The notes beneath the pieces were generated by a model. It worked only from the letters and a program-made list of their open reading frames with translations, searched no databases and was not told where the DNA came from. The translations under genes were made by a program, and so were the position numbers. DNA of 64,000 bases from Streptomyces sp. MP131-18. Its GTDB lineage: Bacteria > Actinomycetota > Actinomycetes > Streptomycetales > Streptomycetaceae. Shown one piece after another: positions 24,733 to 33,248 of this stretch (within the stretch, counting starts at the first letter, position 1; each line of letters begins with the position of its first letter). Where the stretch lies: contig NZ_LZNS01000001.1 in the NCBI RefSeq assembly GCF_001984575.1, positions 685,938 through 749,937 on the forward strand, in the 5' to 3' direction.

Positions 24733-26865
24733 TCAGGCCGCACCGATATGACCGCTGACCCGGTAGGCCAGCGCGAGAACGGTGAGGACCGGGTTCACGC
24801 CGCCGTTGGTGACGTGCAGGGACGCGTCGGCGACGTGCAGGTTGTCGTGGCCCCAGACTGTTCCGAAGGGGTCGGTGACCGAGGCGGCCGGGTCGGTGCC
24901 CATCCGGCAGGTGCCGGCCTGATGCTGCCCCGCGCTCGGCCCCGCGGCCGGCGGCCCGCCATGCGGGAACACCGTGGTGGCCCCGGCCGCCGTCAGCCAC
25001 TCGGCGGCGCGGCCGGAGAGGAACGCCGCGTTCCGCGCGTCCTCGGGGTGAAGGTTCCCGGCCAGGCGCGCGACCGGCACGCCGAAGCGGTCGCGCGTGC
25101 CCGCGTCCACGGTGACCCGCACGCCGGCCCGCGGGATCTCCTGCACCGGGCCGGTGACCAGCGCGAGCCGCGTGTAGAGGGCGCGCATGCCCTCCTTGGC
25201 CGCCGCGCCCCACGCCGGAACGGCGCCGAGCGCGGTAAGCGTACCGAAGGTCTGCAGCGGCGTCGGCACGAAGTCGTTGGCGAGCATCCCGCCGCCGACC
25301 AGTCCCTCGTTGTGGTGCCTGAAGTCGTTGGTGGCGATGCTCGGCCCCGGCCCGACGCAGTCCTGCACCGGCTCGTCGAACAGGCCGAACGCCCCGGCGT
25401 ACACGTGGCCCTGGAGATGGCGTCCGACCTGGTCGTGGGCGTTGCCAAGGCCCCGCGGTTCGCGGTCGGAGGCGCTGTTGAGGAGCAGCCGCGCCGTCTC
25501 GACGGCACCGGCCGCCAGAACGACGTGGCGGGCGGCGACCTCGCGGCGCAGGACCCGGCCGCCCGCCTCCGCGGCGAGCGCGACACCGCTGACGCGCCCG
25601 CCGGGGCCGCCGGTCAGCACGCGCGTGGCCTGCGCTCCGGTGAGCACGTCGCAGCGGCCGGTGGCGACCGCGCGCGGGATGACCGTGTTGTGCGTGCCGT
25701 TCTTGAACTCGCCGGTGCAGCCGAAACCCACGCAGGTCGCACAGCCGACGCAGCCGCCACGGCCGTCGCGGGGCACGGAGTTGATCAGCAGCGGCACGGG
25801 CGAGGTCGCGAGACCGAGGCGCCGCGCGCCCGCGGCCAGCACGCGGGCCGTTCCGTTGGGGCGCACCGGCGGCATGGGGTAGCCGCGGGCGCGCGGTCCG
25901 GCACAGGAGTTGCCCGCGGGGTCGCCGCTGACCCCCAGCTCCCACTCGGCGCGGTCGTAGTCGGGGGCGAGGTCGGCCTCGCCGAACGGCCAGTCGGCGA
26001 GCGAGCTGTCCTCGGGAACGCCGTAGGTGGTGGCCATCGCGAAGTCCTCCGCGCAGAACCGCCAGGACTGCGCCCCGTACACGCGGGTGCCGCCGCCCGC
26101 GGTCATCGCGTTGTTGGACCAGCGCGGGTCGGCGGGCCACACCACCTCGTCCCCCGAAGGCCCGGCGTGGACCCGGGGGTTGCCGCGGGCCGGGGGCCCG
26201 GCGGGGGTGTCGTAGGCGCCGCCGACCCGCGGAACGCCCCGCTGGTTGCGCAGGTGGTCGGGTATCAGCTCCTCCGGCGTCAGCCACGGGCCGCGTTCGA
26301 CCAGCAGCACCCGGTGCCCGGCCTCGGCGAGCACGCAGGCCGCGACGCCGCCGCCGGCGCCCGAGCCGACGACGACGGCGTCGTAGCGGTCCGCGACCCG
26401 CTCCCACGGCGTCGTGGGCGGCGTCGCGGGGGCGGGCTCGGGCGGGGCGGCGCCTCCGGGCACGGGCCGGTATCCGATCATGCGCCAGGAGGCGGCGTTC
26501 CGGTTGCCGCCGTTGCCCGGATCGCCCCAGTAGCCCTGCGCGCACAGCCGGATCACCGCCAGGACGAACGTGTCGGGCGCGACCTCGCCCCACGGCGCGC
26601 GGGGCCGTCCGGCCAGCAGCTCGGCCACGATGCCGTCCTGCCGCGCCGCGTCCAGGTCCGCGAAGGCGGCGCCGCCGTGGCGGGCGGCGGACTCGGTGTC
26701 GAGCCGGGCGAGCCCGGCCTCGATCAGGGGCGCGTCGGCCCGCGCCTCGCCGGCCAGCATCCGCGGCAGGAAGCCGGCGGCGCCCGCCTCCCAGGCACCG
26801 GGGTGGCCGTCCCCTTCGGGGATGATGCGGTCCACCAGGGCCCGCAGGGTCTGGCGCGGTGTCAT
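24733..26865 (-). CDS. GMC oxidoreductase fused to a gluconate dehydrogenase subunit-3-like domain
   Basis: 710 residues. Residues about 1-140 resemble gluconate 2-dehydrogenase subunit 3 (TLRALVDRIIPEGDG, CAQGYWGDPGN). The rest is a GMC flavoprotein: FAD motif VVVGSGAGGGVAA near residue 165, ending with HQAGTCRMG and GGVNPVLTVLALA, which carry the active-site region. A cysteine cluster, GGCVGCATCVGFGC, is inserted mid-protein, as in ferredoxin-like or cholesterol-oxidase-like relatives. No signal peptide is seen. Fusion of the small subunit to the catalytic one is unusual compared with the three-subunit periplasmic dehydrogenase, and no cytochrome gene is nearby. An alcohol or sugar substrate is likely. 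Confidence 0.85.
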   Translation of the reverse strand: MTPRQTLRALVDRIIPEGDGHPGAWEAGAAGFLPRMLAGEARADAPLIEAGLARLDTESAARHGGAAFADLDAARQDGIVAELLAGRPRAPWGEVAPDTFVLAVIRLCAQGYWGDPGNGGNRNAASWRMIGYRPVPGGAAPPEPAPATPPTTPWERVADRYDAVVVGSGAGGGVAACVLAEAGHRVLLVERGPWLTPEELIPDHLRNQRGVPRVGGAYDTPAGPPARGNPRVHAGPSGDEVVWPADPRWSNNAMTAGGGTRVYGAQSWRFCAEDFAMATTYGVPEDSSLADWPFGEADLAPDYDRAEWELGVSGDPAGNSCAGPRARGYPMPPVRPNGTARVLAAGARRLGLATSPVPLLINSVPRDGRGGCVGCATCVGFGCTGEFKNGTHNTVIPRAVATGRCDVLTGAQATRVLTGGPGGRVSGVALAAEAGGRVLRREVAARHVVLAAGAVETARLLLNSASDREPRGLGNAHDQVGRHLQGHVYAGAFGLFDEPVQDCVGPGPSIATNDFRHHNEGLVGGGMLANDFVPTPLQTFGTLTALGAVPAWGAAAKEGMRALYTRLALVTGPVQEIPRAGVRVTVDAGTRDRFGVPVARLAGNLHPEDARNAAFLSGRAAEWLTAAGATTVFPHGGPPAAGPSAGQHQAGTCRMGTDPAASVTDPFGTVWGHDNLHVADASLHVTNGGVNPVLTVLALAYRVSGHIGAA

Positions 26866-26986
26866 CGGTACTCCTCACGGTCGTGTCGTGGCGCCGGGCC
26901 GCGCCCCGCAGAGAATGCCAGCTCGTGGGCACATCCCGAAGAGGTTTCCCGGACCGTCCGCCGCGGCACCGGCGCCGCCGGACGCA

Positions 26987-27015
26987 TTGACAGCCACCTG
27001 GGCTTGCGGTGCAAT
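26987..27015 (+). promoter_or_regulatory. Promoter of the beta-mannanase gene
   Basis: TTGACA (26987-26992), 17-base spacer, TGCAAT (27010-27015). The predicted start point falls at about 27022, the first base of the CebR-type box. Confidence 0.7.
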
Positions 27016-27021
27016 CCGCGT

Positions 27022-27035
27022 TGGGAGCGCTCCCA
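27022..27035. promoter_or_regulatory. CebR/CelR box (perfect 14-base palindrome)
   Basis: TGGGAGCGCTCCCA is identical to the published CebR (Streptomyces) and CelR (Thermobifida) operator for cellulose-use genes. It covers the predicted start point of the GH26 gene, so repression until a cello-oligosaccharide binds the regulator is expected. No other exact copy was found in the window. Confidence 0.88.
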
Positions 27036-27062
27036 GACGATCTGTGGGAGGTGAGGGACCTG

Positions 27063-28871
27063 ATGGAACTCCGCACTGCTGTCAGAGGATGCGCGGCCGC
27101 CGCGGTGGCGGGCGTGCTGGCGCTGCTCGGCGCACCGCCGACGGCCGGAGCCGCCACGGCCGGGTCCGCGGGCGGGCCCGCGGGCGGCGCCGCCGCCCCG
27201 GCCGAGGCCGAGGTGTACGAGGCCGAGGACGGCGAACTCCAGGGGGTGTCGGTCGGCACGACGGCACCCGGCTACTCCGGCACCGGCTACGTGGAGGGCT
27301 TCGACGAGGCCGGTGACCAGGTGACGGTCACCATCCCGGACAGCCCGGGCGGCCTGTACGAGCTGACCGTGCACTACCGCGCGCCGTACGGGCAGAAGAA
27401 CGCCGGACTGCTGCTGAACGGCGCGGGCATGGGCGAGGTGACGCTGACCGAGACGACCGAGTTCGCCACCGCGGCGGCCGGGAAGGTGCTGCTCGAACCC
27501 GGGGCCAACACCCTCACCGTGGTCAGCAGCTGGGGCTGGTACGAGATCGACGCGCTCGCCATCGCGCCCGTTCCGCCGCGCCCGCCGCACCAGGTGACGG
27601 GCGAGCCGGTGAACCCGCAGGCCACGCCCGAGGCGCGAGCCCTGCTGCGCTACCTCACCGACGGGTACGGCAGCCGCATCCTCAGCGGGCAGCAGGACAT
27701 GTCCGGCATCGCGTGGCTGGAGGAGAACATCGGCCGCACCCCGGCCGTCGCGGGGCTCGACATGATGGACTACTCACCGAGCCGCGTGGAGCGCGGCACG
27801 GTCTCCCAGGAGGTGGAGAACGCGCTGGCCTGGGACGAGCGGGGCGGCATCACGACGTTCGTGTGGCACTGGAACGCGCCCACCGGCCTCATCGACGAGC
27901 CGGGCCGCGAATGGTGGCGCGGCTTCTACACCGACGCGACCACGTTCGACCTCCAGGCCGCGCTGGCGGACAAGGAGTCCGAGGAATACCGGCTGCTGCT
28001 GCGCGACATCGACGCCATCGCCGTCGAGCTGGCCCGGCTGAAGGACGCGGGCGTGCCCGTGCTGTGGCGCCCGCTGCACGAGGCGGAGGGCGGCTGGTTC
28101 TGGTGGGGCGCGAAGGGGCCGGAGCCCGCCAAGGAGCTCTGGCGGATCATGTACGAGCGGATGACCGAGGTGCACGGCCTGCACCACCTCATCTGGGTGT
28201 GGAACTCGGTGGACCCGGCCTGGTACCCGGGCGACGACGTCGTGGACATCGTCAGCGCCGACTCCTACCCGCCCGCGGGCGACCACGGCCCGGTCAGCGC
28301 GACCTACGAGAAGCTGGTGGAGCTGGCCGACGACCGGAAGCTGGTGGCCCTCACCGAGGTCGGCCCGATCCCGGACCCCGACCTGCTGGAGTCCTACCAG
28401 GCCGACTGGGCCTGGTTCGTCACCTGGTCCGGCGACTTCCTGACCGACGGGGTGACGAATCCGCGCGAGCATCTGGAGCACGTTTACAACCATCCACGGG
28501 TGATCACGCTGGATGAGCTGGGCGACTTCAAGAACCACGGCGGCTGCACGGCGACCCACCGGGTCGTCGAGGGCTGGGGCACGGGACATCTGGCCGACGT
28601 CACCGTCCGCAGCACGCGCACGGCGCCGGTCTCCGGCTGGGAGGTGGCCTGGCGGGTGCCGTCCGGGGACACGGTCGGGCAGGCGTGGAACGCCACGCTG
28701 TCCACCACACCGGACTTCCTACGGGCCACGCCGAGGCCGTGGAACGCGGAGCTGCCGCCGGGCGGCGAGGTGTCCTTCGGATACCTCGGCACGGCCCCGG
28801 CCGCCGCGGAGGTCGTCCCGGCACCGAGCTGCTCCGCGGGCGGCCGCGCGGGGACTCCGTCCGGCGGGTAG
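27063..28871 (+). CDS. Secreted GH26 beta-mannanase with CBM35 and CBM2 modules
   Basis: 602 residues, with four parts. A signal peptide (to about residue 30) is followed by an Ala/Gly linker. A CBM35-like module (about 50-175, YEAEDGELQG through WGWYEIDALAI) comes next. The GH26 catalytic domain (about 185-485) has acid/base Glu340 in RPLHEAEGGWFWW and nucleophile Glu432 in LTEVG. A C-terminal CBM2-like module (about 493-592) begins CTATHRVVEGWGTG and contains SGWEVAWRVPSG. GGGAGG lies 12 bases before the ATG. The protein would cut mannan, galactomannan or glucomannan outside the cell, with CBM2 anchoring it to cellulose or mannan. Promoter and CebR box upstream imply control by cello-oligosaccharides. 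Confidence 0.93.
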   Translation: MELRTAVRGCAAAAVAGVLALLGAPPTAGAATAGSAGGPAGGAAAPAEAEVYEAEDGELQGVSVGTTAPGYSGTGYVEGFDEAGDQVTVTIPDSPGGLYELTVHYRAPYGQKNAGLLLNGAGMGEVTLTETTEFATAAAGKVLLEPGANTLTVVSSWGWYEIDALAIAPVPPRPPHQVTGEPVNPQATPEARALLRYLTDGYGSRILSGQQDMSGIAWLEENIGRTPAVAGLDMMDYSPSRVERGTVSQEVENALAWDERGGITTFVWHWNAPTGLIDEPGREWWRGFYTDATTFDLQAALADKESEEYRLLLRDIDAIAVELARLKDAGVPVLWRPLHEAEGGWFWWGAKGPEPAKELWRIMYERMTEVHGLHHLIWVWNSVDPAWYPGDDVVDIVSADSYPPAGDHGPVSATYEKLVELADDRKLVALTEVGPIPDPDLLESYQADWAWFVTWSGDFLTDGVTNPREHLEHVYNHPRVITLDELGDFKNHGGCTATHRVVEGWGTGHLADVTVRSTRTAPVSGWEVAWRVPSGDTVGQAWNATLSTTPDFLRATPRPWNAELPPGGEVSFGYLGTAPAAAEVVPAPSCSAGGRAGTPSGG

Positions 28872-28890
28872 GCCGGCCCGGGACTACCGA

Positions 28891-28930
28891 GGCGCCGTTC
28901 GCCGCGTGCGCGTGCGCGGCGGACGGCGCC
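28891..28930 (+). terminator. Hairpin terminator after the beta-mannanase gene
   Basis: GGCGCCGTTCGCCGCG pairs with CGCGGCGGACGGCGCC: 16 base pairs with a single wobble, around an 8-base loop. It lies 20 bases after the stop codon. No T-tract follows. Confidence 0.75.
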
Positions 28931-29051
28931 GAGGCGCGGCTGTGCCGGAGCGGTGCCTGTCCTTACCCGTCTCCCGCGCGCGTGAGGCTTGGAGCGGTGT
29001 CCGGGCCGGCCTACGGTGAATGCCCGGACGGTCCCGAAAGAGGGGGAACTC

Positions 29052-29945
29052 ATGCCATTTGGCCCCGGACCCGGACCCGCTTCGCACCGCACCGTGGACA
29101 TCGACGGCATCGAGATCTTCTACCGCGAGGCGGGACACCCCGACGCCCCGGTGCTGCTGCTTCCGCACGGCTATCCCGGGTCGTCCTTCGTCTACCGGCA
29201 CCTGCTGACCGCCCTCGCGGACCGGTGGCGCCTGATCGCCCCGGACCTGCCCGGCTTCGGCTACAGCGGGACACCCGCACCGGACGATTTCGACTACACC
29301 TTCGACGCCTACGCGGACTTCCTGTTCGCTTTCGCCCAGGAGATGAGACTGGACCGGTACGTCATCTGGCTCCACGACTACGGTTCACAGTTCGGATTCA
29401 GGCTCGCGATGCGCGAGCCCGCGCGAGTGGCCGGCCTGATCATCCAGAACGGCGACATCTATGAGGACGAGTTCGGACCGAAGTACGACGGACTGCGGAG
29501 GTTCTGGACCAATCCCGGCCCGGAGTCGAGGCGAGGCATCGCCCAGCACGTGAGCCTCGACGGATTCCGCGACGAGTTCGCCGGCGAACTCCCGGCCGAG
29601 GTGGCCGACCGCGTTCCCCCGGACCTGTGGACCCTTCACTGGTCCCTGATGTCCGACCCCGCCCGGGTGGCCAACCTCGTCCGGCTGCTGGAGGACCAGC
29701 CCACGACGCTGGCCTGGTTCCCCCGGCAACAGGCGTACCTGCGCGAACACCAGCCGCCGACCCTGATCGTATGGGGCCCGAACGACGGCTACATGCCCGA
29801 AGGCGCCGCCCGCGCCTACCACCGCGACCTCCCCGGGGCCGAGTTGCACCTGCTCAACGGCGGACACTGGCTGCTGGAAACGCACCTGGCCGAGGTCGTC
29901 CCCCTGGTCCGGGACTTCCTGAACCGGGTTCACACACCTGCCTGA
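29052..29945 (+). CDS. Alpha/beta hydrolase (epoxide hydrolase/haloalkane dehalogenase-like)
   Basis: 297 residues. The oxyanion motif PHGYPGSSF near residue 38 and WLHDYGSQFG near 105, with an Asp in the nucleophile-elbow position, place it among the Asp-nucleophile hydrolases rather than Ser esterases. The C-terminal general-base motif is NGGHWLLE. GGGGGAA precedes the ATG. It probably cleaves an epoxide, haloalkane or ester-like compound, but no substrate is suggested by neighbours. It is transcribed alone, convergent with the Rieske-protein gene. Confidence 0.82.
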   Translation: MPFGPGPGPASHRTVDIDGIEIFYREAGHPDAPVLLLPHGYPGSSFVYRHLLTALADRWRLIAPDLPGFGYSGTPAPDDFDYTFDAYADFLFAFAQEMRLDRYVIWLHDYGSQFGFRLAMREPARVAGLIIQNGDIYEDEFGPKYDGLRRFWTNPGPESRRGIAQHVSLDGFRDEFAGELPAEVADRVPPDLWTLHWSLMSDPARVANLVRLLEDQPTTLAWFPRQQAYLREHQPPTLIVWGPNDGYMPEGAARAYHRDLPGAELHLLNGGHWLLETHLAEVVPLVRDFLNRVHTPA

Positions 29946-29982
29946 CTTCCTCTGCCAGTTGTCGGCACCCCCCGTCGCCCTC

Positions 29983-30018
29983 GACGGAGACCGCAACGGA
30001 GACCGCGACGGAGACAGG
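29983..30018. repeat. Three tandem 12-base repeats
   Basis: GACGGAGACCGC, AACGGAGACCGC and GACGGAGACAGG follow one another in the gap between the convergent hydrolase and Rieske-protein genes. Too few copies for a CRISPR array and no spacers. Confidence 0.6.
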
Positions 30019-30081
30019 GCCGGCAAGTCGTCATCGTTACCGGGCACCAGGAGGCGGGACGTCGGCCGGCCCGGTGTCCGG

Positions 30082-31014
30082 TCAGCTCTGTGCCGCGGTC
30101 CCGGGCAGGCGGACCGCGACGCGGCCGTCCGTTATCCGGGTCTCGAACGCCGGCTGCGGGGCGGTGGCCGGGCCGCCCACGTGCCAGCCGTCCGCGAGCC
30201 GGAACACGCTGCCGTGCCAGGGGCAGCGCACGCAGCCGTCCTCGACCTCGCCCTGGGACAGCGGCCCGGCCTGGTGGCTGCACCGGTCGGCGAGGACCCG
30301 TACGACGGAGTCGGTCTCGCGCACCACCAGCACCGGTACGTCGCCGACGGTGCGCTGGACGGGCCGCCCGACCGGGAACTCGCCGAGGTCCCCGAGGCGG
30401 TGCCAGCCCGGCTCCACCAGGTCGGGCACCGGCTCGGCGTGGTTGACGCCCGCGGCCTGCCGGTAGGCGAGGTGCCCGCCGACGGCGCCGCCGAGGCTGA
30501 CGACGGCCAGCCCGGCGAAGCCGAGCCCGCGGCCCGCCATGCGGCGGCCGCGGAGGCGCGCGGTCAGCGACGCGGCGTAGAGGGCGACGGCTGCCGAGTT
30601 GGCGGCGGCGTGCACCAGGCCGACGCGCATCTGGGGCTTGCGCAGGTCCGCCCAGTCGGCCCAGCCCGCGACCGCGGCGGGGGCCGCGGTGGCCAGGCCG
30701 ACGGCAACGAGCGCGCCCGCACCGCGCCGGCGCCCCGGCGCGAGGTCGAGCACGGCCGCGGACAGCCAGGTGCCCATCGGCACCTGCACCATCAGCGGGT
30801 GCACCGGATGGCCGAGCCAGGTGCCGTGCAGGACGTCGCGGGCCCCGGCGGGGATCGTGTGCACGGCGCCCCGCAGCACCCGGATCAGCGGGTCGGCCCA
30901 CCGGGTCGACTCCACGGTGTCCATGGCGGACAGCACCCGCCCTGGCCGTTCGCGGTCGGGCAGCAGGGCGCGGACGGCGGATGAGCTACTGGGCAGTCTC
31001 TGGAAGAAGGCCAT
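30082..31014 (-). CDS. DUF2231 membrane domain fused to a Rieske [2Fe-2S] domain
   Basis: 310 residues. The N-terminal DUF2231 part (about 40-200) begins GTWLGHPVHPLMVQVPMG and contributes four hydrophobic helices. The C-terminal Rieske ferredoxin domain carries both cluster motifs: CSHQAGPL near residue 244 and CPWHGSVF near 263, giving two Cys and two His ligands. The architecture implies an electron carrier tethered to the cytoplasmic membrane. The ATG at 31014 is supported by GGAGGGGAA some 13 bases upstream. It is divergent from the serine hydrolase gene. No oxygenase or reductase partner lies nearby. Confidence 0.87.
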   Translation of the reverse strand: MAFFQRLPSSSSAVRALLPDRERPGRVLSAMDTVESTRWADPLIRVLRGAVHTIPAGARDVLHGTWLGHPVHPLMVQVPMGTWLSAAVLDLAPGRRRGAGALVAVGLATAAPAAVAGWADWADLRKPQMRVGLVHAAANSAAVALYAASLTARLRGRRMAGRGLGFAGLAVVSLGGAVGGHLAYRQAAGVNHAEPVPDLVEPGWHRLGDLGEFPVGRPVQRTVGDVPVLVVRETDSVVRVLADRCSHQAGPLSQGEVEDGCVRCPWHGSVFRLADGWHVGGPATAPQPAFETRITDGRVAVRLPGTAAQS

Positions 31015-31183
31015 GCCGCCGAGTTCCCCTCCGACCGGGAACGAAACGGCCCGCCGGTCGCCTGGACCGGGTGACAGCCGCAGGGCCGGACGGGGGTTGG
31101 CCCGATTGCCGGGTGACCGCGTGCTCGACGACGGTGGGTTACCGCACACCACACACCGCAGACCACCGAGAGAGGTCCCCCGC

Positions 31184-32434
31184 ATGGACACACCGTCACA
31201 GCATCACCGCCGTCGCGCCGTCGTCGGCGCAGGCCTGGCCGCCCTGGCCACCGCCCCGGTGTCCTTGACCGCAGCATCCGCAGCATCCGCGGCGACCACG
31301 GCGACCACGGCGCAGGCGGCCCCGGCCGCCGCCGGCACGGACGCGCTGCGGCGCGAGGTGGAGCGGGCCCAGGCCGACGGCAGCTTCGTCAGCCTCGTGG
31401 CCCACCTGCGCGACGGCCGGCACCGCGCCCGCGCCCGCTCGGGCGTCGCCGACCTGGTAACCGGCGAGCCGGCGCCGTACGACGGCTATGTGCGCGGCAA
31501 CAGCGTCACCAAGACATTCGTCGCCACGCTGGTCCTCCTGCTGGAGGCCGAAGGGCGCCTGTCCCTCGGTGACCCCGTGTCGCACTGGCTGCCGGGCCTG
31601 ATCTCCGGCAACGGCTACGACGGCGACGCGATCACCCTGCGGAACCTGCTCCAGAACACCAGCGGGCTGCCCAACCACACCCAGCTCATCGACTTCGACC
31701 AGACCGGGGAGGCGTTCCGGCGTCACAGGGAACGCCACTACGAACCCGTGGAGCTGGTCGCCATGGCGCTGGCGGAGCCGCCCAGCTTCCCCCCGGCCGA
31801 CCCGGACGACCCCGAACCCGACTTCGAGTACTCCAACACCAACTTCGTCGTCGCCGGCATGGTCGTCGAGGCGGTCACCGGCCGCGGCTGGCGCAGGGAG
31901 CTGCACCGGCGCATCGCGCGCCCCCTCGGCCTGCGCCGCACCTACGCGCCCGCCGACGACACGGCACTGCCGGCGCCGCACGCCCGCACGTACAAGCGGT
32001 TCCCGGAGAACCGCGCCGAGTGGACCGACACCACGATGCGGAACATGACCTTCTACGGCGCCTCCGCCGAGATCATCACCAGCCCCGGCGACCTGGACCG
32101 CTTCACGACCGCCCTGTTCCGCGGCGAGCTGCTGCCCCCGCCCCAGCTGCGGGCGATGCTGCGCTCCGTTCCCCTCGCGGGCGAGATGGCACAGATGTTG
32201 CCGGAGGGCCGCTACGGCCTGGGCATGGTGCGCCGGACCCTGCCGTGCGGCAGCCATGTGTGGACCCCGGCGGGCCAGGGCGCGGGCAGCCAGACCTACC
32301 TTTCGTGCACGGAGGACGGCCGCACGGCCGTCGTGGTCCACCACACCGGCACGGGTGGCCCCGAGCAGATCACCCGCGGCGTGACGGCGACCATGCGCCT
32401 GATGGACAACGTGCTCTGCGACGCCATCGCCTGA
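31184..32434 (+). CDS. Secreted class C beta-lactamase-type serine hydrolase
   Basis: 416 residues. A Tat-like signal peptide (HHRRRAVVGAGLAAL, cleaved near residue 45) is followed by the penicillin-binding fold: nucleophile SVTK with Ser107, tyrosine motif YSN near 216 and HTG near 388 in place of KTG. These are the three motifs of DD-peptidase/esterase/class C lactamase relatives. Such actinobacterial proteins are mostly D-alanyl-D-alanine carboxypeptidases or esterases rather than resistance enzymes. GAGAGAGG precedes the ATG. It stands alone, divergent from the Rieske-protein gene. Confidence 0.87.
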   Translation: MDTPSQHHRRRAVVGAGLAALATAPVSLTAASAASAATTATTAQAAPAAAGTDALRREVERAQADGSFVSLVAHLRDGRHRARARSGVADLVTGEPAPYDGYVRGNSVTKTFVATLVLLLEAEGRLSLGDPVSHWLPGLISGNGYDGDAITLRNLLQNTSGLPNHTQLIDFDQTGEAFRRHRERHYEPVELVAMALAEPPSFPPADPDDPEPDFEYSNTNFVVAGMVVEAVTGRGWRRELHRRIARPLGLRRTYAPADDTALPAPHARTYKRFPENRAEWTDTTMRNMTFYGASAEIITSPGDLDRFTTALFRGELLPPPQLRAMLRSVPLAGEMAQMLPEGRYGLGMVRRTLPCGSHVWTPAGQGAGSQTYLSCTEDGRTAVVVHHTGTGGPEQITRGVTATMRLMDNVLCDAIA

Positions 32435-32483
32435 CTCCGAATTTCCTTTGCCGACGGCATGCGGGGACTGCCAGGGTCGGGGC

Positions 32484-33242
32484 ATGCCGATTGATCCGCT
32501 GCTCTCCGCGGCCCGCGCCCTGTGGACAGGGTGGGCAGGAGTGCCGGTCTCTTTCGGCCCGGTCGGAGGGCTGAACGTGGTCGTCTCACCGGAATCGGGC
32601 ATGTGCCCGCCCGGCTGGGTCGGGGTGGTCGCTCTGGGCGGATCGGCGATCGCGACGGCGCCGGACGGGAGGACGGCCGTCCTCGTTCGTGACGGCCTGG
32701 CTCCTTTGCCCCCGGAGGCAGTCGTGGACGCGGACGTGGTCCGCCAGGTGCTGCCGGTGGCCGGTCTGCTCGGTCCTGCGGCGTTGGCGTATGTGTCGCC
32801 CGTGCACTTCCGGCCCGCGGAGGCCGGTGTGCCGACCGTCGAACGACTGCCCGGCGGCCACGCGGATCTGCGGGACCTGGCGGCGTCCGTGGGCGAGGAG
32901 GAGGCGGGTGAGGCCGGGTTGGACGGGATCACCTCGCCGGCGTTCGCGGTCAGGGAGGGCGGTCAGGTGGTCGCGGCTGCCGGCTACCAGCTCTGGCCGG
33001 GCCTGGCGGCCCATGTCAGCGTGCTGACCGGACGGGAGTGGCGGGGGCGGGGGCTGGCCCGGCTGACAGGTTCGGCGGCGGTCGCGCACGCGCTCGCGGC
33101 CGGGCTCCTGCCGCAGTGGCGGGCCCGGGTTCCCGCGTCTCGGCGCGTCGCGGCCGCACTGGGCTTCCAGGAGCTTGGGGCCCAACTCAGTATCGGGATT
33201 TCCCGGGGGACGCCCGGGGCGAGCGGCCCGTCGTCCGGTTGA
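32484..33242 (+). CDS. GNAT family acetyltransferase
   Basis: 252 residues. The C-terminal third (about 150-240) is a GNAT fold: SPAFAVREGGQVVAAAGYQLW (beta strands), HVSVLTGREWRGRGLARLTG (acetyl-CoA pyrophosphate loop, R-G-x-G-L type) and VPASRRVAAALGFQELG. The N-terminal region is not recognisable. An ATG at 32484 is used; an earlier in-frame ATG at 32448 overlaps poorly conserved sequence. The substrate is unknown. The aldo/keto reductase gene follows six bases downstream, so the two may be co-transcribed. Confidence 0.78.
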   Translation: MPIDPLLSAARALWTGWAGVPVSFGPVGGLNVVVSPESGMCPPGWVGVVALGGSAIATAPDGRTAVLVRDGLAPLPPEAVVDADVVRQVLPVAGLLGPAALAYVSPVHFRPAEAGVPTVERLPGGHADLRDLAASVGEEEAGEAGLDGITSPAFAVREGGQVVAAAGYQLWPGLAAHVSVLTGREWRGRGLARLTGSAAVAHALAAGLLPQWRARVPASRRVAAALGFQELGAQLSIGISRGTPGASGPSSG

Positions 33243-33248
33243 GGCAGA

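Noticed and set aside
23870..27259. A single long minus-strand reading frame spanning the kinase and GMC genes
   Set aside because: It is a chance frame; the kinase starts at its own ATG and ribosome binding site, and the GMC gene is read in a different frame.
29983..30018. Three 12-base repeats as a CRISPR or VNTR regulatory array
   Set aside because: Only three degenerate copies and no spacers; best treated as a minor tandem repeat.
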